From the NCBI GenBank assembly GCA_022453515.1, contig JAJNNY010000028.1:1-64000 (forward strand): 64,000 bases of DNA. Direction: 5' to 3'. The position numbers and the translations under genes were made by a program. This stretch comes from Astrocystis sublimbata (taxonomy: Eukaryota; Ascomycota; Sordariomycetes; Xylariales; Xylariaceae). Shown in pieces: positions 12,213-23,244 of the stretch (position 1 is the first letter of the stretch; each line of letters begins with the position of its first letter). The notes beneath the pieces are model-generated. The model was not told the DNA's origin. It worked only from the letters and a program-made list of their open reading frames with translations, and did no database searches.

Positions 12213-13244
12213 ACAGCATGCGACTTTGTTTTAGGCACCTTAACACGCATGGTCATGTCAACTTGGTTCGATGATAGCCACATAACGACGGGACACGAAG
12301 ATTTTGGCGTTCGGACAGGGTTGGAACGGAACCGGTCTACTAGCCATTGGGGGCAAATAGGATCTTGGTTCACTGGGGAGCAAAGGCAGGGGGACGGACC
12401 AGGTTCAGGGCCAGGGCCAGAAAACGAAGCCGCCTATGACGACTCTAATGGACTTCTTGGCTCCCAGGTCGCCGTGTTGAGTACGGTAGGCCGCTGTAAC
12501 AACAAGGGAATTGGACCTGGCAATTGAGGTCACCTGTACTGTAGTGAACTGGGTCAACAACCTTCGGCTTCGATGAGCTCGACGGGAGCCATCCAATGCG
12601 ATGATCGAGGGGATATTTGCCAGACCATAAATTCCGCGCTGCGCTGCGTAATAGTAAATGATCGAGATACGTTCACATTTCAGATGTCATATAGCAGACA
12701 TGCATGCGCTCTCCGCCAATGTCATTTATTGGGTACGATCTGATATGATTTATCGTGATTTGACAATGCGACAAGCGATGGTAGCGTGATTTTAGATATG
12801 TTGGTAGGGAATTTCAACAATGAAACGAGATGGTGGTATCGAGGCTGATGTATCCGTGTAGTATTAGATCTCGGGATCCGCCTCCCGATGGCCGGTTCAT
12901 TGTCTGGAATCGGTATTGTGGAAACCATATACGGTCTGAATTCCATGGGGTAGTTTTAGCACCTTCGTATGTTAGCTTTGTTTCCCCAGGACGCGGGGAG
13001 ATGGAGCCTTTCTGTAAGTGGTAATTCATTAACATGTCGGTCAGCTTACCAGGTTATCACCAAGGGGCCGAGGTACTACCTACGTCTGTGTCTCCCATCC
13101 ATCCCAGCAGACAATTGCTGAAGCATCTCATCTCATCTTCAACACCTCCAAGTCATGACATTTGTATGTGTTGATTGAATTGGTTCACGGAAGGAAGCAC
13201 GCACACGTAGTAGTAGGAATTGTTACCTATCTAACTTGTTCATC
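12213..13244. other. Intergenic region between PSY2 and the dehydrogenase gene
   Basis: No credible open frame or RNA was found. It holds the 3' region of PSY2 and the promoter of the next gene. A short CAGGTTCAGGGCCAGGGCCAG repeat-like patch lies near 12400. Confidence 0.5.
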
Positions 13245-14518
13245 ATGTCTCGGTCCTTGACGCTCAAGAAGATTGACGGCAAGCCCGGCAAAGTATACTA
13301 TCCGTGAGTGCATTGTTCATTTCAGTCGATTTCATAATTGCAGCTTGACCCATGATGCCTCGCGGCCCAGCGACGTTGGAATGGGGGGAGCACTACAGTT
13401 CATGCATATGCTCTGACCTCTACCAATCAACCAACCTTTGATATACTCACGATATATGTCACGCACATACTAACCCACTTCATAGCCTCCAACTCAACCA
13501 CAACCCCAAGCCCGTCCCCGGGTCCGGCGAGCTGCTCATCCGCATCGAAGCGGCGGCGCTCAACCACCGCGACCACTTCCAGCGGCAGCACCTATACCCT
13601 TACATCTCCTTCGACACGCCCCTCTTCGGCGACGGGTGCGGCATCGTCGAGGCCTGCGGGCCATCGACCAGCGCCTCCGCGCAGGCGCTGCTCGGCAAGC
13701 GCGTGATCCTGACGCCCAGCAGAGGCTGGGCCTCTGCGCCCGACGGACCCGAAGGCCCGTTCTCCACCATCGGCGCCTCCTCGCTGACCACAGCCGGCGC
13801 CGGCACAGACTACCTCGCGGTCGCCGAAGACGAAGTCGAGGCGGCGCCCGAGTTCCTCTCCGCGCCCGAGGCCGCGGCGCTGCCGATCGTAGGCATCACG
13901 GCGTGGCGCGCGCTCGTCATCAAGAGCGGCAATGCCGTTCCCGGCCGCAACATCCTCATCACCGGCATCGGCGGCGGCGTGGCGCTTTCGGCGCTGCAGT
14001 TCGCCGTCGCGCTCGGGTGCAATACATATGTAACCTCGGGGTCTGCCGCGAAGCTCTCGCGCGCCAAGGAGCTGGGGGCGAAAGGCGGGGTGTCGTACCG
14101 TGATAAGGACTGGGATAAGCAGCTGGCGAACCTGCTCCCGAAGGACAGGCCGTTCCTGGACGCCGTGGTCGACGGCGCGGGCGGCGACGTCATTGCGCGC
14201 ACGCAGCGCATACTAAAACCCGGCGGTGTCGTCTCGTGCTATGGCATGACGGTCGCGCCGAGGATGGACTGGCTCATGCCGGCGGTGATCAAGAACATCG
14301 AGCTCCGCGGGTCGACGATGGGGTCCCGTGTCGAGTTTGCGGATATGGTGGCTTTTGTGCGGGAGAAGAAGATCAGGCCTGTGGTTAGCCGCGTGGTGAA
14401 GGGCTTGGATAATCTGGAGGCCATTGAGGGGCTGTATGACGATATTCGCGAGGGGAGGCAGTTTGGGAAGCTGGTTGTGCTGATTGCGAATGAGGAGAGG
14501 GAGAGTGCGAAGTTATAG
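13245..14518 (+). CDS. Medium-chain dehydrogenase/reductase, quinone-oxidoreductase-like
   Basis: The model joins 13245..13303 and 13486..14518, giving 363 residues; the 182-bp intron splits codon 20. It belongs to the NAD(P)H-dependent MDR superfamily. The GroES-like half shows ELLIRIEAAALNHRDHFQRQ and PLFGDGCGIVEACG. The Rossmann half starts with GRNILITGIGGGVALSALQFA near residue 157 and continues to AVVDGAGGD. The four-Cys structural zinc lobe of classical alcohol dehydrogenases is absent, so a zinc-free reductase of the quinone oxidoreductase/zeta-crystallin kind, or the yeast YNL134C-like group, is likelier than an alcohol dehydrogenase. The central part of exon 2 has very GC-rich third positions compared with neighbouring genes. 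No targeting signal was seen. The substrate is unknown. Confidence 0.88.
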
Positions 14519-15071
14519 ACTGGGTATTTTGAATACCGAGGTACCTAGAAGTTTGTATAGAATGCGGGTTTGAAAGGCTAGGAATAGTGCTTGTGGCCGG
14601 TATGCAACGTGATATGGATGACTCTCGTCGCAGCTTTGAAAGGGACTGAATTACAGTGTTCTTTATCTCTGTCCTTTAAATCTAAGTACCTATTGGCCGT
14701 AATGATATTTTATCTGTCGTATGAGGACACACGTACGTAAGGTAGAAAATCATTTGCGATGTGAGCACGCAACGACTAAGTAAGGTGCTCGTTTCATTAT
14801 CTTCTTTGAAACTTAAATTAGATAGAGAGCCCAGGCCATCATCCAAAAGCAAAAGCTGAAATACCCATGTTGCTTTGAGGCGTAACCGAGGACTAAGAAA
14901 GTGTACTGCAAAGTCCATAGCAGTGTGGCAACCTTGGGAAGGCATAGTGTAGTCTAGATTCTACCGATCCAATAGGTACTAAGGGTTTCTTTCTACAGGC
15001 ACCTGGGCCAATACATCCATCCCACTTCCTCCTCCGACCAAGCATCTGAACTTGAACTAAAAGGCAAAGTC
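14519..15071. other. Intergenic region downstream of the dehydrogenase gene
   Basis: No convincing coding frame is present. The sequence is AT-balanced, with one 87-codon chance frame on the minus strand. Confidence 0.45.
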
Positions 15072-15079
15072 AAAAAAAA
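15072..15079 (-). terminator. RNA polymerase III terminator of tRNA-Ser
   Basis: A run of eight T residues on the minus strand begins 20 bases after the discriminator base of the tRNA, the expected signal for polymerase III release. Confidence 0.8.
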
Positions 15080-15099
15080 GAAAATGCTAAAATATTTAG

Positions 15100-15198
15100 C
15101 GACGTGTGCAGGATTCGAACCTACGCGGCCGAAGCCATAAGATAACAGGAATCAGTTTTAATTCAAGTCTTACACGATAACCACTCCGTCAACACGCC
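15100..15198 (-). tRNA. tRNA-Ser(UGA) with an 18-nt intron
   Basis: Read on the minus strand, the acceptor GGCGTGT pairs with ACACGTC (one G-U pair) and is followed by the discriminator G. The D-arm is TGACGGAGTGGTTA. The anticodon stem TAAGA/TCTTA carries loop C-U-UGA-A, then an 18-nt intron (15144-15161) just 3' of position 37, where eukaryotic tRNA introns sit. A long variable arm (GGC-TTCG-GCC) identifies a class II tRNA, and the T-arm GTAGG-TTCGAAT-CCTGC is complete. UGA anticodon plus the long variable arm gives serine. It stands alone between two plus-strand protein genes. Confidence 0.95.
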
Positions 15199-17111
15199 AA
15201 TTCTAGGCGGCAGCGAGCCATGCTATGGAAGGAGCCACCGGTACCGGTGTACTTGACCGATTGATTCGTACCTTCCCTAACGAAGTCTGCCAAAGCTCTA
15301 TCTCATCCCGTCCGTCAACACGCTACATGTATTGCTACGGTATGGTTCGTGATACATCGATCATCTACCGCCAGTTTCTGGAGTTATAGTTAGCATTAAA
15401 ATTGGAGGCGATAGTCACAGGCATGTTACCAGCTTCGGCCTCTTTCTTCGCACGAGCTTCAACGACTGCAGTAACATTGTCGTGCGCTAAGATATAGGAG
15501 CACGCACCTATACACTCGGGACCTCGCCACTGGGCCGCTGTGCGCCAAAACTTAGGTAGGTAAGGTTTTCGACCACATTAATACATCTGCTTTGGTGCAT
15601 CGGCTACCAACAAATTACTCTGGGAAATGGTGTTCTTTTGGCAATCGTCAATCTCATGACCTGCAAAACCAGAACCAAGAAAGAGAAACAAAAAAAAATA
15701 AGATGAGTGCTTAGAAGACCCTCATACTGCCGGCAAGACTAGACGATCTCGAAGCGAGGCACCTGATTAGGGGTCGTCCAGCTGTCAATGCATATACCAT
15801 ATACCCTAGGTGGGACATATATCTGCAGCGGAGGGAGGCGAGGGAGGCTAGGCGTGCGCACGTCGGACCCATGCCGCTAATGAGATCGCCGAATGGCTCC
15901 TCCCGGACTCCAGAGTGGTCGCCGTCCCCTTAGCTTCAGGCTTTCTCGGCGCCTACCCGTGGGGCCTGCATTTTGGACCAGTTCGCCGACCAATTTGCAG
16001 AACAACTCAACAAGAAAGGGTCAATAATGAATCCCGACATCTCGGGCCCTATCCACCCCAATTACCGGCCACTTCCTTAGTGCGCCAGCCACACCAGCAC
16101 GGCGCCAACTTTTTGTTGTTTGTTATTGTTGTATGCCTTTGCGCATAATTACACTCTAATCTTGGACACAATGAAAGCGTCTCCCTAAACAAAAGTTCAA
16201 ACTTCCATAACGGTTGCGAGCAAAGGTTTTTTTTTTCAAGTTTTTTTTTTTTTAAAAAAACTTGCATGCTCTTCTCTCATTGTTTGCACATGTCTGCGTG
16301 ATGCTGAGAGATACCGAAATAGAACGTGGCCGGCGCTATGTATGGGTTGGTTGGTTACATGGGAAGCGAACAACGGCGCAGACCCAGGTTCGCCGCCGGG
16401 ATGGAGTCGGCGACCCTCCTTTCGAAGCCCACACTACTAATAGTAGGGTAATTAACCTTAGCAAAGATAACCGGCCAGGTAGCCGGCCAGCCAAGGCAAA
16501 CAAGACGCTGTTCGAATGCATTGCACGAGTCATAGCCCCAGACTACAAGAGCAATCTACATTTCCCATTGCTTAAGGAGCCTACAGTAGCTTGTTCTTGG
16601 GTCTTATATGCCGGCATCATTGCTGCGAACACGGAAGATATAGGTTAGCATGTTCGACCTGGAGGATCCTGACTACTAAGGGGCCCTATCTTCACCATGT
16701 GGACCTCGCAGTGAGGAACGTGGCCGGGCCAGAGATGCGTTCAGGCCGTTCTGACGAATGATCCTCGAGGGTGCAAGATGATGACACCGCTCCTCCTCCT
16801 CATCCCTTCGTACATTCTGACTGTGGTCCCGACGACCCATTCATCTCCCTGTTGCTGGCGGGGTACTTAGCTCCCCGAAAGGTGCTATAATAGCAGAGTA
16901 TATAACGCAGATATATCACTACCTTAGAAGGTATAAATCACCGAGAAAAAAGACGAGGGAAAGACGAGGATCACGCTGTTGCTACGACTTAAAAGGCACG
17001 GAAGAGAACGATCAATATTCGAAACTGAACGAGTAACGACCGAAACGACCGAAACGAAACTGAAGAATAATACTAGCATGGGAAGGAAATATACATCTTA
17101 AAACGTTCGAA
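15199..17111. other. 1.9-kb region between the tRNA and the YeeE-like gene
   Basis: No convincing gene. A 128-codon frame at 16262-16648 lacks any family features. A degraded tRNA-like string lies at about 16391-16476. The final 250 bases form the promoter of the YeeE-like gene and contain purine-rich repeats of the type CGAAACGA near 17028-17060. Confidence 0.5.
16237..16264. repeat. Perfect A/T inverted repeat
   Basis: CAAGTTTTTTT and AAAAAAACTTG form 11-bp perfect arms around a 6-base loop of T. A second T-run precedes it (16227-16236). It is likely a foldback formed by homopolymer expansion. Confidence 0.8.
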
Positions 17112-18184
17112 ATGCTAGACTCGATTATCTCAGGAGGGGTGTTTGGCGTTGCGCTGGCCGCAACGGGCATGTATCAGCCTGAGGTGATCCTATCGCAGAT
17201 GAAGCTCGAGAACTGGCATATGGTACAGACGTTTCTCACAGCGTCGGGGGCAAGCACGTAAGTACAGCACAAAAGTCAAACTACATGGATGGAAAGAACG
17301 GTCGCCTCGCCTCAACAAGTCACTGACACACATATAGCCTCCTCGTTACACTATGTCAGAGACTGGGTTATCTGCACGCCAAACCACGTAACTACTCATC
17401 CCTAGGTCTTTTCGGACCTCTCGATGGCAACATAATCGGCGGGCTTCTTTTGGGAGTCGGCATGACCTTGACCGGCTCTTGCCCCGGGACCGTATTCGTC
17501 CAATTCGGCGCCGGCGTACGCAGCGGAATATTCACACTCGGCGGGTGTATACTTGGAGGCATCATCTGGTCCGGAATTCTCCGCCCGATACTAGCATCGT
17601 TCAAATCGAAACGCCGGATACCGCCCCCAAAACCAGAAAATCTAACAATACACGGAGCACTGGGTATCAGTCAGACTGCAGCCGTGGGTGGTGTCACGGC
17701 AGTCTTCGCAGGCGCGGTGGCCGCAACATCTGCCCTTGGACTTGTCAAAACGCGCGGTCTCGTCGACCCCGTGTCCGGTGGCTTTTTAATCGCCGGCGCT
17801 CAGCTGTTTTCCGCGTTGACACGGAAAACCTTACTAGGAACATCCGCGTCCTTCGAAGAGTGCGGGGACTGCGTTTCGTGGTTGGCGAAAGGAGGTGGCA
17901 AGAATAAGCCTACCTCTTACGGTTCGATGGCCGTTGTTACGGGCATGACGATCGGAGCTTTCGGACTGTCGCTCATCACACCACTCTCACATGCTGTCTC
18001 ACAAGTCGATATCGAGACCAAGAGATTAGTCGCCGGAGGCGTCTTGCTCACGATAGGGTCTAGAATGGGAGGCGGCTGTACTTCGGGTCATGGTATCACG
18101 GGTATTTCGCTGCTCTCTGTCTCGAGCTTTGTTACTGTTGCTGCCATGTTTGTAGGCGCGTTCGGTGCTGCGGCATTCTTATGA
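17112..18184 (+). CDS. YeeE/YedE-family sulfur (thiosulfate-type) membrane transporter
   Basis: The model joins 17112..17257 and 17338..18184, giving 330 residues with an 80-bp intron. The protein is very hydrophobic, with about nine or ten membrane-spanning helices, and matches the YeeE/YedE (DUF395, sulphur transport) family. Its bacterial members bring thiosulfate into the cell through cysteine-lined hourglass pores. Two family signature cysteines are in place: Cys97 in GMTLTGSCPGT and Cys296 in MGGGCTSGHGITG. A third Cys-containing segment, SFEECGDCVSW, lies at about 220-230 in a loop. The first helix starts at the chosen ATG with no room for a cleaved signal. The family is chiefly bacterial, and fungal copies are usually two-repeat single proteins such as this one. 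Substrate and membrane are inferred only; plasma membrane is likeliest. Confidence 0.9.
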
Positions 18185-19184
18185 AGCAACCTGTAGAAGA
18201 AGATTCTTGACAAAAGATTGCCCAACACGAGAAAGTGTTATACATCCGCTTTCCGGCTGTTACCTACGGTTTTCAGTGTATATGTTGCGAAAAGTCCGCT
18301 ATAGTAACTTAAGAGTACATTAGATGATATCTTCTATTGCTCGCGCCTAGTAGATAAACATCTGGCTGGGACGTTGACCACGCGTATGACTATCATCTAC
18401 AACACACTTTACACACCCATTCATTGTTTCATATCAAGAAGTGTGATAACCTTGGGTCTTGGAAACGACTGGCTGTCGAACATAATAAAGCTTGAAGGGG
18501 CAGGTGGCATGGGGTTGATGCTAACAGGCATATCATACATAGACTGTCGAGATCGGCAACTAGATAAAATCCCACTAATCGAAGCATCGTCCTGATGTCC
18601 AATATCGGTATAAGAACGAATCCGAGGCTCGACCATCTTGACCCTCTGCTGATCTTCTACATATCAAATATGCAACTTCTTCGGGCTCCACTACCGTTGA
18701 AGTCGGCGGCTTACGTCTGTCTACCTGTGGAACGCCTAGCTCTAGATTCGAAACTTGTTATGAGCGACGATATAGTATGCAATGTAATGCAATGCATGTA
18801 AGCTGTTCCTTTGCCGAGACCAGTTTAGTTTAGTTTAGGCCGCTGCTGGCAGTGAAGATGATCGGCTGGGCTGGTCCTTTACGTTTCTACACATATATCT
18901 AGCTCTGTGTAAGTCGGCATGCAGCTTACGGAACTGGTGTATGAAACGCCAATCAAAAATTCTTTCAAAATTAGCATTGGTCGAAATAGTCGCCGACTCT
19001 GAATCCTGGAGGTAGGATTTGTTTTTTAGATTAGCCAATGATGGCAAATCATTTCTTCACGGAAGACAACGACCCATTTGACTGAATCTCTAACATGCGT
19101 CAGGTAGGTAACGTATCATGCCATGCCATGCCATGCAACGCATTCAAATCCCGCTGACGTCCCCTCGCTCCCTCCCCCCACACA
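18185..19184. other. Region between the convergent YeeE-like and RidA genes
   Basis: Holds the 3' regions of two convergent genes and one possible small minus-strand frame (listed separately). A CATGC-repeat (ATGCCATGCCATGCCATGC) lies at about 19119-19136. Confidence 0.45.
18421..18636 (-). CDS. Possible 71-codon protein or terminal exon
   Basis: An ATG-started frame encodes a 71-residue Ser/Pro/Met-rich peptide starting MVEPRIRSYTDIGHQDD. I do not recognise it. An AG just upstream (GATCAGCAG before AGGGTCAAG ATG) could be a splice acceptor, so it may be the last exon of a longer minus-strand gene, but no upstream exon could be defined. Chance is the main alternative. Confidence 0.2.
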   Translation of the reverse strand: MVEPRIRSYTDIGHQDDASISGILSSCRSRQSMYDMPVSINPMPPAPSSFIMFDSQSFPRPKVITLLDMKQ

Positions 19185-19817
19185 TCAACCCTCCCTCTCC
19201 CTCGCCGACCCCTTCACAGCCGTGACCTCGATCTCGATCTTCATCTCCTCCTTCATGAGCCCGGCGGAGATCATCGTGCACGCCGGCCTTGCGTTGCCGA
19301 ACCACTTCCTCAACACGGGCCAGATGGTGGGGAAATCCTCCCGCCGCGGCACCGTGTAGGTGACGCGCACGACGTCCTCGACGGAGGACCCGGCCTCGGA
19401 CAGCGCCGAGGCCACGTTCACGAGACACTGCTCCGCCTGCTCGACGACGTCGGCGGAGAGCGCGCCTGTGTTGTAGTCGTAGCTGTGTCGCGTGGGCGGT
19501 TGGTTAGTTGGACGAGGCGTCTCGGTGAGTAGGAAAGAAAGTAAGTAAGTGTAGAGTGCAGGAGTAGGTAGGTAGGTGTTTTAGAATTCGGTCTCGTCAA
19601 CAACCTATTTCAGAGGAATGTGTGGAATTGGATCCTAGCCAGGATAGTAGAGAGAGAGAGAGAGAGAGAGGCTATTGCTTCTCTGAGATGAGGGACTTAA
19701 GGTAGGTACTTACCCCGTGCATCCAGACACAAAGATGAAGTCACCCGTAACTACTGCCCGAGAATATCCAATCTCCTCCTCGAACTTGGAACCAGAGCTG
19801 ATTAGTGTGCGTGCCAT
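19185..19817 (-). CDS. RidA/YjgF/YER057c/UK114 family protein
   Basis: Minus-strand join of 19714..19817 and 19185..19482, giving 133 residues, the usual size for this family. RidA proteins hydrolyse reactive enamine/imine intermediates (2-aminoacrylate and related) and act as trimers in cytosol or mitochondria. The family core is visible: IGYSRAVVTGDFIFVSGCTG, then LVNVASALSEAGSSVEDVVR, and the signature PRREDFPTIWPVLRKWFG with ARPACTMISAGL. In classical RidA the substrate-binding Arg lies in a RxxVxV motif; here the corresponding part is NARPACTMI, which keeps the Arg, while the last strand reads MKIEIEVTAV. The 231-bp intron is long for this genome and carries an (AG)11 microsatellite. The C-terminal GSAREREG is a charged add-on. 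Enzyme substrate is inferred from family only. Confidence 0.9.
19649..19670. repeat. (AG)11 microsatellite in the RidA intron
   Basis: Eleven uninterrupted AG dinucleotides lie inside the intron of the RidA gene; on the transcribed strand this is (CT)11, a pyrimidine tract. Confidence 0.95.
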
Positions 19818-20392
19818 GTTGGAGTGTGGCGTATATCATCAGACTTGTCGACTTGATTTGATAAAACGTATACGATGAGTAGTATACTGATTGGCGGCTT
19901 ATGTTGGTGGCATATATATAGCACGGCGTTGAGATCGTATAGTGATTTCCATGCAACGGCCCGGAAACCGGTCTTCTGACCGGAGACTAATGCCGCCGCC
20001 AGCTGCGTGAGTCACATATACGCCAAGAGTGTGCTTAGTAGTCTGAGAAATTCAAGGTGGTCTATTGCAACGAAAAACATGCTTTTGAATCTCTGATTTC
20101 GCATTTCACAATAACATGCATCTAGGTAGTTATGAGAAAAAAAGCAACTTTTCTATAAATTATTGCGCCCTTACTAATTCCATCACCATAAGTACATACC
20201 TAGCAATGTAACGCAAATTATGATCTCAAGCGAAACGCGGTCAATCACCTCCGCAATGCAGATGCAATATGCTTCGCAACACTGCTCTGCAGACGAGAAA
20301 GGCATGCATATTGTAGATGCCCAACGATTATCGCTTGCAAATGTGCGCTAGCATGTGAAAGAAGAAAATGAGCAACAAAAACTTGAGAAGCA
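19818..20392. other. Intergenic region upstream of RidA and downstream of ARS2
   Basis: Contains the RidA promoter and the ARS2 3' region. No coding frame was found. Confidence 0.45.
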
Positions 20393-23244
20393 CTAATAGT
20401 TCAGTTCGCCGCCGCCACCTCCTCCGGGGGCATGATCCAGGTCATCATAGCTTTTCAGACTACGGCCTTGGACAGCTTCGCGAGGCCCGACTGCTGCTGC
20501 GCCAGGAGCACCATCACCCCATCGACCAGGGCCTCCTCGTCCACGACCGCCACCGGCACCGTCCTGACCCCAACGCCCTTGCTGCGGGCGGCGATCGTAA
20601 GGACCGGCTCTATTGTTGAATCGCGATGTCGCTCCCGGACCGTTGCGACGAACAGGACCGCCGCCACGTTCATCGCCACCAGCATTCCACCCGGCTTGCA
20701 TGGTGTTGCTGCCAAAGAAAGGCATGCCGGGAAGATTGGGGAAGCCAGGGAAGCCAGGCATCATGGGATTCATGCTGCTCATGCTGCTCATAGCCATGTT
20801 CTGTATGGAGAACCCTCGCGGGGTGCCCTGTGGTTGTTGCCCACCTGCGGGAGGAAAATGGCCGTTGCTGTTCGCATCCGTTTTCGACGGAGCAATATGC
20901 GCAGGATCCAGAACATATGCATTGATAAGGTCAAACTAGAATCGATGTCAGAGAACTGATGTTCGTCACTCATATTCATGCCTTGGGCGCTTACTTCTTG
21001 TTGCATGTTTTCGAGCCAGTCGGCGTGTCTCTTCTCAACATGCTTCTTCCAGAAATGTTCTTCCTTGAAAAGCTTAGCACATTCAGGGACCTTACATCTG
21101 AACTTATGCTCATCTTCTTGTTTAACGAATTTGGCGAGCTCGTCACTTAGGGCATCCTCAGTGGGCTTGCCTCCGAGCTTTCGGACATCTACCGAATCAG
21201 GATCTAAGATCTGAGTGATCTTGTCTTCAAACGTCTTCACCCATTTGTACGCCCGTTCCAGTTGTTGCTCCGATTTCGAAGACGTGTTGCGGAATTTGCG
21301 TTCCGGCTCTGGAGCCTCGCCCTCCTCCTCGTCCTTGACTTCGGTTCTCTTTTTGGAAGGGAAAGGGTCACCGCTGGCGCTGGCACGAGCCACGTTCTTC
21401 GCTGCCGTCGAGAGGGTGCTTCGTGGGCGCCGGAGATGGCCACCCGGACACTTTCGAGTGAGTTCGTGGATCGAATCACTCTCAAAAACGCAAAAGAAGC
21501 AGAAGTTGAACACTCGACGCAAGTACTCGATGGTCAGATCGAGCTGCTTCTTCATGATCAAGAGAGCCTCGTCGTCGACTTCTTCGTCATCAACGATGTC
21601 TTCATTGTCGGACTCGCCCAGCTCTCCCTCTTCACCGTCATCCATATCATCGTCGAAGTCCAAGTTGCGCTCTTTCTTAGCCTTCTTGGCGGGAGCAGTC
21701 GGGTTTGCGGCCTGGAGGCGACCGGCGTGTTTGAGAGAGTCCACACGTTCCTCAATCCTGAGAACAGCGTTGAAATCAGAACCGAAGTCATCCTCAAACC
21801 GATTGACAAGTTTTTGGGCAAGGCCCAGGTCTTTCTGAATTCGTTCAGGCGCAGAGAAGAGGTCCCATAAAGCCTTTTTACGAGGATTAGTGGGGGGATT
21901 GTGAACACCAACGTGGCAGACGAAATCCCCTCGAACTTCATCCTTGACGGTTTTCCCATTGACGGCCTCCAAGGCCTTGGCTGCAGTTGAAGTAGATGTA
22001 GGCGACTTCAGGTCCTCATCGCCTTCCTCGTCGTCCTTGGGATCAGGACGGTCGGCAGGGGCAGTCGTCTCGGGTGCTGGATGGAGCATGACCCATCCCA
22101 TGCGATGATATCTTTTACTGGGGTTAGGATCGCTAAGGGACAGCCACTTGAAGCCCCCTTCACCTTCGCCGAGATGCTCCTTGCAAAAAGCCTCTAGATT
22201 TTGGCGACTAACGTGTGGTGCTATCGTCTTGATCAAAAGCGTTGGCTGATTCACACTCTCATCACGTAGGTCATTGCCTGTTACTGGCATCAGGTCCCCA
22301 ACGCCAAGTACTTCGTTTGCCGCAGTAGCTTCGCCCTCTTCTTTCTCAACAACACCACCGGTGCCGTTGCTTTCGCTTTTGGGAAGACCCTCGAGCGAAA
22401 ACTCATCAAACACGCCCGACTCCAAATCTTGCTCCCACGAACTGTATGCGCCACGCCGAAAGTCGTTGATCTGCTCACGTAGCGGATTGCGAGCTTCGGC
22501 CACGTATCTCTCTCGGAACCACTGCTCTTTCTTGTGCTCGCTAACAAATGCTCTCGCCATCTTGGCCTGTAGACCTTCCTTGTATGCATCGTATGCGGCC
22601 TGAATTTTCGTTCTTTCCTTGTCACGATCCTCCTGGGTCTCGCGCCCACGGGGACGATCATCCCTCCTACGCCCAGTACGCGCGCGTTCTTTGTCCTCTT
22701 TAAGTTTTTCGGCCGCTCGCCACCACTCGCTGAAATACGAGAACCCGACTTGGTAGGTGAGCTTAGCCGGGTCCGGGACGGGGTTGTGCATTGGCGGGGG
22801 TGGGTTGCCGGGAACGTAACGGTCAATGTTGGCTGGCGGAGAGTTGATTCTCCTCCGATCTTCGCGATCACGGTGTGCTGGATGGTCATCTCTTCCGCGA
22901 CCTCGAGGTTCGTATCTATCTACAGCTGGAGGCGAACGAGAACGCCTCCTCGAACGGTCATAGCCTACTGGGGTTAGCTTTCATCATAAATTCAGAACGC
23001 TAGCGGAATTTGAGGGTGGGAATGTAGTGGACAGTACAGTAAGCAATTACGCTTAATAGTAAATAGCAGGCGGCGGCGAGATGAAGGAAATAAGGGAAAT
23101 GGAAAAGGTGGACTGCGACGCACCGGGAGAGCGTCCGCGATAAAAGGTATCGCGAGATTCCTCCTTTACTCTATCATCCCGAGCCCTCCATGTAGGGTCA
23201 TTGGGTGAGCGTCCAGCACCGTCTCGATACGTGTAGGAATCCAT
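20393..23244 (-). CDS. ARS2: ARS2/SERRATE-type nuclear cap-binding cofactor
   Basis: Minus-strand join of 23124..23244, 20995..22964 and 20393..20935, giving 877 residues. ARS2 (Pir2 in fission yeast) links the nuclear cap-binding complex to RNA decay, processing and export. An Arg/Ser/Asp-rich head with RSRRRSRSPP precedes the conserved N-terminal block (FSYFSEWWRAAEKLKEDKER, EQWFRERYVAEARNPLREQ). The middle holds the RRM-like part and an acidic stretch (DFDDDMDDGEEGELGESDNE). A single C2H2 finger, FRCKVPECAKLFKEEHFWKKH, sits in the C-terminal third, followed by FDLINAYVLDPAHIAP. The tail is Gly/Arg/Met-rich (PGFPGFPNLPGMPFF, then GGGRGRGGPGRWGDG), which in relatives binds partner RNA and cap factors. 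The 59-bp second intron falls exactly between QQE and FDLIN. Upstream overlapping plus-strand frames are shadows. Confidence 0.93.

Noticed and set aside
16391..16476. tRNA-like string on the minus strand
   Set aside because: Stretches resemble a tRNA (GGCCGGTTATCTTTGCTAAGG, loop CTTCGAA), but the B box is damaged and no acceptor forms. At most a tRNA relic.
16262..16648. 128-codon frame
   Set aside because: No recognisable family; crosses the tRNA-like relic.
21215..21870. 200-codon plus-strand frames
   Set aside because: Antisense shadows of ARS2.
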